This document shows positions 21,371 to 34,293 of a stretch of DNA of 64,000 nt, piece after piece (position 1 is the stretch's first letter; each line of letters begins with the position of its first letter). The position numbers were made by a program, and so were the translations under genes. The notes under the pieces were generated by a model that was given only the letters and a program-made list of their open reading frames with translations, did not search any database and was not told the origin of the DNA. The DNA is from Heliocidaris erythrogramma. Taxonomy: Eukaryota > Echinodermata > Echinoidea > Camarodonta > Echinometridae. Location: contig CM046871.1 in assembly GCA_025617745.1 (NCBI GenBank), positions 32,867,579 to 32,931,578 on the forward strand, written 5' to 3'.

Positions 21371-21735
21371 TTAGTATACAGAGATGAAGGGGAGTTACAT
21401 GGGCAAAAATATATATAGGGGGAGGAAATAGATACACTTTTTGTAACTATAAGTTATAGGGGGCTGCAATCTACAAGCCCAGCTTTTTAGCAGTCCCCTC
21501 CACGACCAACCTAGTTTATAATGTTTTTATACCTACTGTACGTTGTAAACCAATTACATGTAACGTTGTTAAGTTTCATTGTTTTGCTTTGTACATTGCA
21601 AACCCATGTATTTTATTTTTGTTGGAAGTGGAAATAAAGGAAATGAAATGAAATGAAAGAGAAGTAAACCATACAAAGAGATTTGAAGAAAAGAAAAAAA
21701 GAAAGATAAAGCAGTGTGGATATATATATATATAT

Positions 21736-21866
21736 ACAAAAGTCAATGATGAATAAGACAACCGTTAAGAGATGAAAGAATTCAAATTTTCGCCCATAGG
21801 GCTTCATCAGGAAAATTTGAATTCTTTCATCTCTTAACGGTTGTCTTATTCATCATTGACTTTTGT
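21736..21866. repeat. Perfect 55-bp-arm palindrome around a hammerhead-like motif
   Basis: Arms 21736-21790 and 21812-21866 are exact reverse complements, with a 21-nt loop. On the minus strand the loop region reads CCTGATGAAGCCCTATGGGC followed by GAAA. This is a CUGAUGA...stem...GAAA layout as in Penelope-like element termini. A half copy lies at 44796-44862. (TA)n tracts flank it. Confidence 0.7.
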
Positions 21867-21903
21867 GTATTTTTCATCAACCGACGCAGGACACTTATTT
21901 TTT

Positions 21904-21908
<5 letters not shown>

Positions 21909-21955
<47 letters not shown>

Positions 21956-22110
21956 AAAGTAAGATAAAGTTCACTCCGAGAATAAAGACATAGTAGATAT
22001 CCGTAGGTCTGCTTCCACAAGCGCTTTCGTTTAATTCTTCAGGTGGAGAAAGCGAAAGCGCTTGTGGAAGCAAATTTTTTTTATACGTTCTCCCATCTAC
22101 ATTTCTTTAC

Positions 22111-22193
<83 letters not shown>
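21909..22193. repeat. Two long (TA)n microsatellites
   Basis: (TA)n runs at about 21909-21951 and 22114-22193 flank the second palindrome. Confidence 0.9.
22011..22071. repeat. Second palindrome with CTGAAGA...GAAA motif
   Basis: 19-bp arms (GCTTCCACAAGCGCTTTCG and its complement) surround a 23-nt loop. The minus strand reads CCTGAAGAATTAAACGAAAG. It lies between two (TA)n tracts, like its neighbour. Confidence 0.6.
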
Positions 22194-22195
<2 letters not shown>

Positions 22196-22990
22196 GTTGC
22201 ATAAAGGGTAGTCCACTGCTTGGACTGTCTCCGTGTATCGCGCGATCGCGATCCTATATACACCCTCAACGCTAACACCCACCGATCTCCACCCTCGCAG
22301 TTTTTTTTCAAAGGGTGAAATTTTGGGGATCGCGCGATTTATAGTAGAGTCGCGCTCTGTGTGGGATATGAGTGTAGAGAAAGAGCAGCGTAGGGGAATA
22401 AACCAAATATAAAAGCCGGATAGAATCTAGACTACATAAAGGGATGAAGAAGTTCAATAAACGAAGAAAAAATACAGATGAAAGTGGTGAAGCAATGTTA
22501 TTAACAAGATAAAAACTACTTTCGAAAAATAAACTCAAGATAATTTCAATAGCCCCGTCTATCACCTTTAGAAATGTGCTAACATTACAAAGGTGTATTA
22601 CATAATCCGAACCTGATATCTATGGGCAGTACAATAGGTATTTGAAATTGCCCTTGAGTTTATTTTTCGAAAGTAGTTCTTATTTGTGCATTCTTTGTTA
22701 CAGAGGTCATTTGTAACAAGCCTAGTTTGTGATTGTGCATGATACCGCCATCATTATACTGACTTACAATTGATTTTTGTGATGTGTTTTTACATAAAGT
22801 GGAAAATAAATGATTTGATTAATATTGAAAATATAGACAGAGGAAAGGATGGAGGGAGAGAAAGAGAGAAAGAGATAGTTTGTGCGTGTGTGTGAGAGGG
22901 GGGGGGGGGCAAAGAGGCTGTCATGGCCGTGTGAAATCGATTTCCCTTCCCAATGTAATGCATTTAACAGATACAATGGGAACAAATTTA

Positions 22991-23133
22991 TAATACCCCA
23001 GTCAGTCACACTGTCAAGCTGATTCCAAAGCGATTCCAAACCGACCTAACCTTGTCCATTCGGGGGTAATGTCAATTTTGTTCGGCCTGTTGTTGGTCTG
23101 CAGTTTAGTTGGTCTCGTCGGTGTGGCTATGTA
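22991..23133. mobile_element. CACAGTCACAC-type MITE copy 1
   Basis: This ~140-bp segment starts TAATACCCCAGTCAGTCACAC and ends GTCGGTGTGGCTATG. It matches the better-preserved copy at 28155-28291. Confidence 0.55.
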
Positions 23134-23790
23134 GGCTATAGGCCCATAGAGCTTGTCATCACCACAATGTTATTCAATGTGTGTAACGGAGACCACAAGC
23201 TATCTTGAAGTGACACTGCCAGTGCCATCAAGGTATTCATCCTGTCCCACGCCACCACGGAAGTTTCTGCTGAAATCCAGAAAGGCGTTAATGGTATGTA
23301 ACTGCGGGGTAACTTGGTATCAGTTAATGCCGTTCTGGCTCCAAAAGACTGGCAGGGGCAAGGGCTGTATTACAATGTCATCTCTAACTGGGGGTGTCAA
23401 TATATTTCTAGGGTGTTATAGACGGTGGGTGTGTGGGTGTGTGTGCGTGTGCGTGTGTGTTCGCCATGTTCATAATGTTACAAAAGAAAAGAACTTTAAC
23501 ATATTTTGAATGAAAGATCATAAATTGAATATTATACATTGTGGGACATAGGGAGGGGGTATAGGGCATACGTTAGTGTTTGTCAATGTATTATTTACTT
23601 AGTGATTTTATTCCAACATTCTCCCATGCTTTGTCTTGTGAATAATTTAACACTATGGTATGAAAACGAAATGAAGATTTGTATTTGTTTGAAATTATTT
23701 ACATTTATTTTATGTAATGATCTATTTTGAATGAAATCTCTAATAAAATATATTGAAAAACAAAACAAAAAAGTGTGTGTGTGTGTGCGT

Positions 23791-23980
23791 TTGTTTAGCA
23801 TTATGTCCGAGGACATTTTCGGACAGAGAACAAAAAAAAAATCATGACAACAATGGTCCTCGGAAGCCGGACAATAGTCCTCGAACGTCGAACAATGAAT
23901 TTGTGCTTTATTCCGTTGACTGTCCGAGGACGAGTAACAATAGAGGAACAATAGTTGTCCTCGGAAGTAAAGCCATGTAA
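23791..23980 (-). repeat. CCGAGGAC repeat copy 1
   Basis: Reverse-oriented copy of the ~185-bp CCGAGGAC-rich unit, bounded on both sides by (GT)n. See the copies at 41.5, 44.6 and 48.7 kb. Confidence 0.8.
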
Positions 23981-24349
23981 ACGTGTGTGTGTGTGTGTGT
24001 GTGATGGGGGTGGAGGAGCGCTGAATAAAATGATGTAGGATATTCTGACTCTCGGACGGAGGGGAGGGGGTTCCATTCATTCAGAGTCACGCCCCCAGTT
24101 TTGGCGTCTAATGCATTACTTAGTTGTTAGATATGGCTTCTCAGAAAAAAATTCACTTTAGTTTTCGAATGTTTAGTTTATATGCAAATATAAGAAATAG
24201 CACATAGACAGCGAAATTAGTTAAACAAGTTTCCCCTTCTCATCTTACCCTGCATAAATGATAGTAGCACCTTTCACCCACCCTCTCTCTCACTCTTTCC
24301 ACTCGCCCGCCAAAACCAATGCGCACACCCACATACATACGCACATGCA

Positions 24350-24353
24350 CCTT

Positions 24354-24392
<39 letters not shown>

Positions 24393-24393
24393 G

Positions 24394-24424
<31 letters not shown>

Positions 24425-24470
24425 GCTCTCTCTCTTCTCTCTCTCTCTCTCTCTCTCTCCCTCTTTCTAA
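24350..24470. repeat. (CT)n microsatellite
   Basis: Nearly pure CT array interrupted by few other bases. Confidence 0.9.
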
Positions 24471-24479
24471 TTTTAGGTG

Positions 24480-25180
24480 TGTCGTGCTTGGTACATTGAG
24501 CTTCTAAATGAGTGTATGGGTGAGTGAATGTGGGTGTTTAAAATATACATGTATATATTTCTAGTGTGGAAGGCTATAATATGTAGGCCTATTATCCTGA
24601 AACACTTCATATACATGTATGTACTGTTAAAGGTATTATTCAATCTTTTTCTTACATTCCGAGCAGTTTTTAAACATAAATTTCAATATTTTACTTTGTT
24701 TAAGAATTTAATAAAATGTTACATCTTTGAAGTCCATTTAAAACTATAATTTAATATTTGTATTTCATTGACATTGTCCGTCAATATATTTTTAAACAGT
24801 AAAAAGCATAAATATAAAGGACGATAACAATCATAAATTATGGAAAACATAAAATTAAGCAAACAATATGAATTGTTCCACCTGTATCAAGATATTCATG
24901 ACGTGTCCGATATTTCATTTTACATTCTCATTTTGTCCATGACTTCCAATGAAGTTTATTGTTAATAATTTTCTGAAAGGGGGTCAAAATTGAGGCTTTA
25001 ACTCTAAACAAGCAATGCTGTGGTTACTCATGTCAATTTCACAAAGGTTCGTACAAGGCCGTGCCATACACGGCAACCCATTAGTTTTATACCAACCCTC
25101 TCCACGTGGGAGTTTACTTCCTGTTCCAGGACGTAGATTATTTTTCACTTTTTTGTTCAATATTCCACTTAAAAGAGGTG
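24480..25180. other. Intergenic, no gene recognised
   Basis: AT-rich sequence. No supportable ORF, RNA gene or TE terminus. Confidence 0.4.
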
Positions 25181-25615
25181 AAAACATTGGCTCGTTTTAC
25201 ATGAGGATTCATCTCGATTACGTTTTTACTTGCGCTAATAGAACCTGTGAAGGCAATTAGCCCATACGCCTTTAATAAAAACATTGTTAAGCCCGACAAG
25301 CATTTCGGTTGCGTCAGTACCTGCGCTAATCAAGCCTGTGAAGGCCATTAACCCATACGTCAGTTATTAAAAGTATCGTTTCTACTGTTCATTATACAAT
25401 CACGTTTTAAACGATATCACTCTTTGATGACTAGCAAAAGACCCTACAAGTATTAACTGACGCGGTACTAACGTCAACAAAATAATGACGCATTGTGTTA
25501 GCCGGGCTTTTGTACGATGTCAATCTCACATGGCGCGCCAAAGAGCGTACGAGTCACTGACGCAGTCCTCGGTCAGACAAAATTAATGACGCCTCGCGTA
25601 TCCAGCTATAAATAA
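25180..25615. mobile_element. Nested GACGC-family MITEs
   Basis: An inner copy (25291-25507, ends GCCCGACAAGCATTTCGG and GTGTTAGCCGGGC) interrupts an outer copy. The outer right half continues at TTGTACGATGTCAATCTCAC and ends near AATGACGCCTCGCGTATCC. Confidence 0.6.
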
Positions 25616-25619
25616 CTTA

Positions 25620-27930
25620 AAATCAAAGAAAACTGATGAAAACGTTTTTAGCGCTTACCAAAACCGTTATTTATTCTTGAAATTTTGACCATCACCCTAA
25701 CTTGTGACTGGACACGATTGAAAAACAGTCTGTCCAGTACACTTCCGTTAAGCGTTGTACAATGAAAACAGATGTTTACTAAATGTAGATACATAGGCGT
25801 ATGGGCACAATTTTCATGGCAGGAGGAGGGGGGGGGGGGGTGACGTCTCTTGCTTGAATATCAACCTCTCTAGTGTCTAAATTTTGCGAGCGAACAGAGC
25901 GAGCAAGCAAACATTCAGTAGGGTGACAATGTAATTTTGTTATCAAAATATCACAATCGGCAGCAGTCCATCAACCCCCTCCTCTTCCGCATTTTCATAA
26001 AGTAAATACTATATGTATAATAGAGCTTGTTGTAATGCCTGAAAAACGAAACCAATTTCTCCTTTTGAACCCTTGCATCCCAAAACACTTTGGATAACAT
26101 ACACTCTGTTCCCCGGGCCAAAAAATTACAATCGGAGTTTCAGCATCAATAGCTTTCAGAATGTTGAATTAATCTGAATATGGTTTAAGATTATGAAACA
26201 ATTTATTGTCTGCATCTCGGTGAAAACCCCATCCGACTTGCTTCGGTAGTCATGAAGAAATAATGATTTTTTTTTTGTAATGTATGTCATTGGTCCCATC
26301 AATCCAAGTTTTGACAGAAGAGTGACTCACAAAGTACAATTAACAGCAACCCCCCAAATGTTATTCTTTTGTTTTTATCTGAAAAAATGTTATGGGAATT
26401 GTTATTGTGTAGAAAATAAAGGGCATTTTGATGTACCTTCCCAAAATGAAATAAATCATGAATATAAAAAGAAGATGTAAGCACATAATGATCTATGTGC
26501 CTGTACTGTAAAAATGTTAAACATGACTTTATCTTTTGACTGTGATCATGACCGTTAAAGTCAGTAACATTGTATAATGCGAAAGAGCGTGACATCCGAG
26601 CAGATTTCCTGTTTTTAAATAGTGAAACTTTAAAGAACTCTTCTGTTCAGAGTGTATACATGCAGTGTGATGTAATACCTAGGCCAAGTAAAATGGAATC
26701 ATAGATTCCTGTCCGGATTAAAAAAAAAAACGAGGAGGAGGTTCCAAGTTATTTAATATTTCATTTTCCCGGCACTCACGAAAGCTGTAGGGTCAATTTC
26801 AATACAAACTCTTGGATATAAAATTGAATATATCTATGGGCTATAAAGGTTAAAAACAAGTTGGAAATGCGCTATATGATTTTTGTTATTCTAATTGCCT
26901 AGGTTGCTTTAGATTCTTCTATAATTCATGTCTTATAAAAATTATCAAATGAAAAAATTGAGGCGGGCTGGAAACAGGTAGGAGGAAGGGGACGAGAAAC
27001 TATGTTACTCTGGATACATCATTATATACATAATATATTAGTACAATGTGAAAAAATACTGAAAGAAAATAGATGTTACTTTGAATTGAATTCAACTGAA
27101 TTGAAACACATTTAGTATGATATATTTATTTTTCTGCAATTTCTCAAAATTCCGGGAAAATGACGTGCCCTCCCCCCCCCCATGTCCCTCGGGATTGCTG
27201 CTCTTGATTGTATCGTGTGAGAATGAATGGTTTGAACAAGCTAAAGTTCCGTCCAAAAGCTTTGCATGCGGAAGAAACTATCTAATTGACTTGTAGAACA
27301 ATGGGTGAAAATGCAACAACTCCACTCGATTGCTCAATATAATTATACCAAAATAGTTGGCAAAAAGAAATATGAATGTAACGTATACGATGTATTGTAA
27401 ACCGACGTTCGGGCCTGCAGGGGGGGGGGGGTAGTGCGAAGTAACCCTTCTGGACGGGGGAGGTGGTGGTGAGGGGGGCGGGGGCGGGGGCCCCTTCTCT
27501 TACACCAGTGTGATCAGGACTTTCACAATCAAGGGACTGCCGATGTACTAATTAGTGTGAATCCTCTTTTCCCAACATTTTAATTGGAGGGCTGGCGAAA
27601 AAATTCTCAAAAAATTATGAATCTCCTTTCAATCAGTTTCCGCTCATCATTTCCTCCGAAGTTTTGTCCCCCTTCACGCCAAGGTCCAGTTACGTCACTG
27701 CGTCTTACGTTTATTTTCCTGATTTTGATATCCTATAATTATAATCTAATTTCTTTTCCAATTTAATTAGGTCAAGTATTTTCTGGAAGTTAAAGAAGGC
27801 ACAGCAGATACACTTTGGCTTGTAATATCAAGAAGTTATTACAAAATCTCCTTGGTAGTATTCAGGTCATGCCTACCGTTTTATAGAACAGTTAGTAGGA
27901 CTATATACTAGCGCCAGACGTGTGAACTAA
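25620..27930. other. Intergenic, no gene recognised
   Basis: Poly-G tracts (near 25835, 27420, 27480) and fragments with GGCGTATGGGCAC-like MITE ends are present. I found no exon. Confidence 0.4.
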
Positions 27931-28154
27931 GTGGCGTAGATAAGGGGCTAACGGGGGCACATGCCCGCCAATTGAATGAAAAACGTGGAAAAGACAACAG
28001 AGAAAAGAAGAGATAAAGGGAAAGGATGAGGGAGAAAAGATGAGGGAGAAGAGATGAGGGAGAAAAGATGACATAAGAAGATAATAGGACCCTTTCCCGC
28101 ACCCTCCCCCTAATCGGTAGCGGTGGCATTGTTATTATCACGTGATTTACCGAG

Positions 28155-28291
28155 TAATACCACAGTCACACCGCCAAACCGACCACACACCGACTCCAAA
28201 CCGACCGGCTCTTGGATATTTGTGGCAATGTAATTTTTGTTCGGTCTGTTATCGGTCTGGCGTCGGGCTTGTTGGTGTGGCTGTGGTATTA
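28155..28291. mobile_element. CACAGTCACAC-type MITE copy 2
   Basis: Ends TAATACCACAGTCACACC and GGTGTGGCTGTGGTATTA are inverted. The interior includes AAACCGACC and GGTCTG units that also pair. Length 137 bp. Confidence 0.75.
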
Positions 28292-28823
28292 GACCGGTGC
28301 GTCTCCATCGTGCCGATACTCCAATGGGTCGACCCACGCTGCATGTGGTACTGTGGCTCGGGTTAAATATTTCTATTGTTGAGTGAGTAATTGTGCAGCA
28401 AAACTACGTCAAATATTTTCAAACACTGAAGCCTACATGCTACGCCATCGGGCTCTCTTCCTGTAAATATCTGCCTGGAAGTGCGAGAAAACTTATTTCA
28501 TGTGGCTGCACAACTATCTCACTTCTAAACCAGGAAAATGAAAGTAAAGGTGCACGGAAACGTACAGGGGTATGGACAAATAATATACAGAAAAGGTTTA
28601 GACTTAACGTTTAAATCACATGTCCATTACCCAACGTTTATTTACGTTTTACCAAAAGTAAAAACATTTGATAAAAATTTGATTTAAATAAAACGTTTCA
28701 GGGTTATTGAAAGAAAGTGTGCGCATGCGCAAACATGTATGGAAACGTATTTGTTTTTTAAATCGAGTGATTGATGATACTAAACTAAAGTGATTTTATC
28801 ATACATGGCATTCTGTGACACTA

Positions 28824-28989
28824 CATTGGCGTAGCCAGGCTTGTTGAACGGTCGGGGGGGGGGGGGGAGTGACATATAAAATGAAAGACAGAGTCACATA
28901 GTTACGCACACGCACACCATGCATGGTTTTTTATAGCGGGTGAAAAGAAGGGGGGCATAGCCCACTTGTGCCCCCGGCTACGCCTATGG
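28824..28989. mobile_element. GGCGTAGCC-type MITE
   Basis: Ends TTGGCGTAGCCAGGC and CCCCCGGCTACGCCTATGG are inverted. Internal G tracts are present. Confidence 0.55.
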
Positions 28990-29052
28990 GTAGGTAATTG
29001 CCATCATATGCGTGCCCTAATTATTTTGTGTAGTGTAGTCATTAACAGTTAA

Positions 29053-30008
<956 letters not shown>

Positions 30009-30009
30009 G

Positions 30010-30139
30010 GGTCATCAAGTGTCTTGTCGGTGATTCTTACCGACAAATTTGCTCTCAGCCAATCAGATACAAGGATTTCAGTAGCTTATAACAGTTATTG
30101 CAACTTGTCATTGATGACAAGTTTTATTAAACAGGGCCT
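30010..30139. mobile_element. GGGCCC-MITE copy 2 (left end eroded)
   Basis: Shared core CAGCCAATCAGATACAAGG, then TTCAGTAGCTTATAACAG. The right end ATTAAACAGGGCC is present. The left end is merged with a G tract. Confidence 0.65.
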
Positions 30140-30710
30140 AGAAATCGCCCCGCTGAGACAGCTTCATGATGCAAATCTTACGTGAAAGTGCATTGACCTT
30201 GATTATCAGCTGATTTTTGGTTAATCAATCTTATAAATGACACCCAAATTATCTCAGATTCCATTTTCCTTAGTCGAGTACATCGTATTTGCATTGTGAT
30301 ATTTCTAGGATGTTCCAATCTATCTGTTAAGATTTGATTAGCATTCAAACACTGACACATGTTGCAATTTTATTAGTCATGATAAAAAGTGTGATGACCA
30401 TGTTTATTTAGTAACCTATTGGTAATTTATTTTGCTTCATTCATAGTTTTTAAATAAGAACCCACAAAATAAAGTTAAGAGTGTCTTATGCTGGTGTTTT
30501 GTGTGGAACTATGGTATCAAAGTTGGAAAGAAGATCTATTTGCATTCGGAAGTCATTGCAAGACTAAGAGAGACGTAACGAGATCGAGAGAGAGAGCTAG
30601 ACAGAGATTGAGATAGAGAATGAGACTCACAGAGAAATGAGAGATATGATGAGGTGAATTTACAGATAGAGGGAGGGAACGTGGATACAGTATATATATA
30701 GATAAATATA

Positions 30711-30885
30711 ATGGTAAGGAAATAACATATACATCAGCTTTGGCAGCTCTCGTGGAAATAAATACAATGTGAAAGGAAATGAGAGAATAATGATTGCGTA
30801 ACTTAAATCAAAGTTCCCCAGAGCTGTCCTGCCTTTTTGACAACGAGAGTTGCCAAAGCTGTTGTATATGTTATTTCCTTACAAT
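30711..30885. repeat. Hairpin element carrying a reversed SINE tail
   Basis: Arms 30711-30752 and 30844-30885 are near-perfect inverted repeats (AAGGAAATAACATATAC core). The loop (30766-30840) is the reverse complement of the SINE tail at 31134-31208. Confidence 0.65.
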
Positions 30886-31040
30886 TGTTTATAATTATTC
30901 TAATGTATACATGTATCTCATAGCATTCGCTTGTCTTTGTTCAAAACTTACCTGCCCCCGACAAAGGAATTAAGTAATAAGGTTGCAAATTTGTCAATCT
31001 GTCGGTCAATTGAATCTGGTGTCGCCGAAACCACTGACCC

Positions 31041-31108
31041 GTCTCCGTGGTCTAGTGGTTGTGGCATTGGCGTTGCCAACGACCCGGGTTCGATTCCCGG
31101 CGGAGACA
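31041..31108 (+). ncRNA. tRNA-like SINE head, not a functional tRNA
   Basis: The sequence has paired acceptor ends (GTCTCCG/CGGAGAC), an A-box-like GTGGTCTAGTGGTTG and a perfect T arm with B box GGGTTCGATTCCC. It is about 4 nt too short in the anticodon and variable region, which does not fold well. It reads as the RNA polymerase III promoter head of a SINE that continues to about 31208. Confidence 0.55.
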
Positions 31109-31209
31109 TTTTTTTTCAACCTTTGCAAAAATTTCAAAAAGGCAGGACAGCTCAGGCGAACTTTGAGTTAAGTTACACAACCATTATTCTTTCATTTCCT
31201 TTCACATTA
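31041..31209 (+). mobile_element. tRNA-derived SINE copy 1
   Basis: The tRNA-like head is followed by a tail ending TTATTCTTTCATTTCCTTTC and then (TA)n. The same head-tail arrangement occurs, more decayed, at 49553-49705. Confidence 0.6.
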
Positions 31210-31604
31210 TATATATATATACATGTATATACCAAGTGAGACCGAGAAAAAAGCAGAACAGTATATATTTCACCCACGTTAACTATGGTGCTTTTGTGTG
31301 ACATGCACTGGTGGAACCAGAAGGGCACCTCAAGTGAGTCTTTGAAGGCTGACGGAAATCTTTAAAAAACAAACACGCTTCCCTGAAAAAAGTGGGGGGG
31401 GGGGGGGGAACCCAAAACAAAACAAGAACCAAAATGTTCTATTGTTACAGCTTGTATTGCACGTATACAGTCTGAGCTATCCGCTTCAATAATTGATCGC
31501 AACAAGATGTGTATAGCAGCAACAGAGAATCCTTCAAGACGTCCAAAATCAAGTTCGCACCTCGCTGATCTACAATCATCCTTCGCAAATGTTGAAACAT
31601 CTAT

Positions 31605-31735
31605 TCAGGGCACCGTCTTACAAAGAGTTGTGACTGATTGAAATCAATCGTAACCTGATATCGATCGCATATCTTATCTCTTTAGTACATAGTTGCGATT
31701 GATATCAATATTGCAGCTCTTTATAAGATAGGGCC
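31605..31735. mobile_element. MITE with GTCTTACAAAGAGTTG ends
   Basis: Left CACCGTCTTACAAAGAGTTG and right CAGCTCTTTATAAGATAGGG are inverted. The inner part, with ATTGAAATCAATCG and CGATTGATATCAAT, also pairs. Confidence 0.6.
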
Positions 31736-31966
31736 CAGAAGTACGAAGAGGAATTAGAAGACAATTAGAAAACAATACAGTCGTTGCAACTCCATCCGCA
31801 TCTTAGGTTCCCTGAGGTTACTGACGAAAACACAGACTCTGTTCATATCGCTTCAAACGCATCTTAATGAGTAAGATATCGCAACTCAAAGATTCAGGCC
31901 TCACGATAGTGGAGGATCTCACAAAGAGAAAAATCCAACTGTTAATGTGTGTGTGTGTGTGTGTGT

Positions 31967-32135
31967 AATGGGTTTTTACAGACGTGTATCAATCAGATAT
32001 GATTATTTACGTCTGGGACCGACCTTTAACGTCACCATCCGAAAGACGTGACTCAGTCTCGAACCTGGGTCCACTGAATCAGTTTATAACTTCCACTGGT
32101 AGCTGGATTACAGGCGCACGCCACAACGCCCAGTT
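31967..32135 (-). mobile_element. SINE with 7SL-like head
   Basis: The minus strand starts TGGGCGTTGTGGCGTGCGCC, then TGTAATCCAGCTACC, which matches the 5' Alu domain of 7SL RNA. It continues GGACCCAGGTTCGAGACTGA (B box in the Alu position) and ends in a TTTCGGATGGTGACGTTAAA and GGTCCC module seen in many invertebrate SINE/LINE tails. A (GT)n tract follows. The assignment rests on remembered consensus sequences. Confidence 0.6.
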
Positions 32136-32156
32136 GAAAGCTTGAAGATACTGATG

Positions 32157-32260
32157 ATGATGATGATGAAGATGATGATGATGGCTTCTATATAGCGCCG
32201 GCTCATTGCGCTTGCTCTAGAGATGTAGAAGGCTCTATCTCCCAGGCTAGACTCCCCTGG
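32157..32260 (-). mobile_element. LINE 3' end fragment
   Basis: Carries TATATAGCGCC next to a (GAT)n tract, as in the LINE tails at 10.4 and 40.4 kb. Confidence 0.4.
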
Positions 32261-32379
32261 TAGACTTTAAAAACAAATTATTTTTTAAACAAATGATCGA
32301 AGTATTGCAATTTAAAAACACAAACTTTTAAATGTTAATTGGACGCTAATTCAAAACTCCAAAGATGTAAACATATCTA

Positions 32380-33480
32380 ACTCGTTTATTGATGTATAAT
32401 CCCGTATGTACAATTCTTGTTTCCCTATTGCTGAGTCTAATAGATCAAATTTAAAATGTAAAATACCATGGATTACAAGTCGTATACTGAATTCAATTAT
32501 CCAAAAACGAAGATTGTATCACAAACATTTGAAAAAGATCTGTTAACAGAAAAATATGTGACTTATAAGAATACACTTACTGCTGTTATATGATCTTGTA
32601 AGAAAAATATTTTCTATAATATATTTCAGAAGATAAAAGGTGATCTGAAAAAAACTGGAATAAATTAATGGTTTATTACGGAAAATGCAGCGAAATATTC
32701 CTGTATAAATATACCATGAAAATATTCATCTGTCTGCACCACAAGGAAATTTCAGAGTCTTTTAACAACTTGTTTGCCATTGTTGGTGAACTTATTTGTA
32801 AAGATATTCCTACATCAACTCATACGTTTCATGACTTCATGCCAGTTAACAAAAGTTAATTATTTTTAAAACCTACATCTGTACATGAAATTTTGAATGT
32901 TATTTCTTCTATGAAATTTTTCAATACAAGTGGGTCTCTGATGATATAGCCACTTTTTGTAAGTGCGGTGCATGAGTTGATTTCTTATCATTTTGATGAT
33001 TCCAAAACCACACAGTAAGCACCAATCCTTATTTAGACATGATCAACCTTTCCCAAATGCTTCCAGACAGTTTCTGTCGCAATGTAATCACATGACCAGA
33101 ACTCGGCTTTATCGTTAATGTAGCCTCATTTAACATATGATATGGTGTGGGGTCACACGCTTTTAACAGTTTCTAAGTTAGTAATACTATAGAAGTGAGC
33201 AATTAGATCGATTTCGTCATCCCCATATAACTGTCCAATTAAACCATTGTTTCAGAAACTTAATATTTTACCAGTCTCAGAAATGATGTCTCTGAATACT
33301 CTCATATGTATGTACAAGTATCAATAAGGAAATGTACCAAGACTATTTGATAACATTCTTGTGTATAAATATGTTTCATCAACCGAAGGTGTTCTCTACT
33401 TTGGCATTAAATTCATTTCGCATAAATATATCAAACAATGCAATAGTCTAGACCCCAGTATCAGACAAATTCCTACTCTT
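32380..33480 (+). pseudogene. Decayed CR1/L2-like LINE
   Basis: Broken frames read KCKIPWITSRILNSIIQKR (endonuclease-RT linker), ISESFNNLFAIVGELICKDI, SVHEILNVISSMK (RT entry region) and near the end LNTLICMYKYQ and PRLFDNIL. Many stops and frameshifts are present. The reading order is that of a non-LTR retrotransposon. Confidence 0.55.
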
Positions 33481-33659
33481 GTTTTTGTAGAAGGATATTA
33501 ATGATAATGTTGATGCATTCAGAGTAGATAGGTTCCTTTCCTCCTAACTTTATCCTCCTCTCTTTGTTTTCTTATCTCCTGTCTCTTTCCCTTTCTCTTT
33601 CTGTTTATATATACTTTCTCTTCACTTATCTATCCATCTCCCCTTCATGCACCCTTCTC

Positions 33660-33735
33660 CACCTCCCCTCTCTCTCTCTCTCTTTCTTACTCTTTCTTTC
33701 TCTGTCTCTTTCTCTCCCTCTTTATTGCTCTCTTT

Positions 33736-33774
<39 letters not shown>

Positions 33775-33780
33775 TACTCT
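33660..33780. repeat. (CT)n microsatellite
   Basis: CT-rich array. The Arg/Glu-rich and Ser/Leu-rich frames are artefacts. Confidence 0.9.
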
Positions 33781-34169
33781 CATTCTAACTTTCTTTCTCG
33801 CTTCATCACCATCTTGTCTATTCGCTATTCTCTCTATCCTTTGTGTGTGCATGTGTGAATGTGTGTGTGTATCATACCTGTGTTGTTCGGGTGAATGATG
33901 TGTGAATGACGTATGTTTTGACTTCATGTAATATTGTTCTTTATAATTATTTTGTAGTAATTGGGACCTGTCCACAAGCATTTCGCTTTTTAAGGGTACA
34001 CACCATTTTAAATCTTGATTTTCTTGCTGTTTAAATTTCCCATGTCCTTTCACATGTTTATATTGTTTCAAAATGGAAAATAAATCAATCGAACTAAACT
34101 GAATTGAAATTGGACCCCCCCCCCCGCATATTTCGAGAGAGCAAAATTGATGTTTTCAGACAATCCATG

Positions 34170-34293
34170 GGGCGTTTCATCATGGGTCTTGTCGGTGATT
34201 TTTACTGACAAATTTGCTCTCAGCCAATCAGATGCAAGGATTTAAGTAGCTTATAACAGTTATTGCAACTTGTCATTGATGACAAGTTTTATC
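34170..34293. mobile_element. GGGCCC-MITE copy 3
   Basis: Shared core CAGCCAATCAGATGCAAGG and GTAGCTTATAACAGTTATTG. It lies about 440 bp upstream of the laccase start codon. Confidence 0.65.

Noticed and set aside
22081-22311. Ile-Tyr repeat open frames
   Set aside because: Translation of (TA)n.
31041-31108. Functional tRNA gene
   Set aside because: About 4 nt too short in the anticodon/variable region, no proper 5-bp anticodon stem, and it is joined to a repeated SINE tail.
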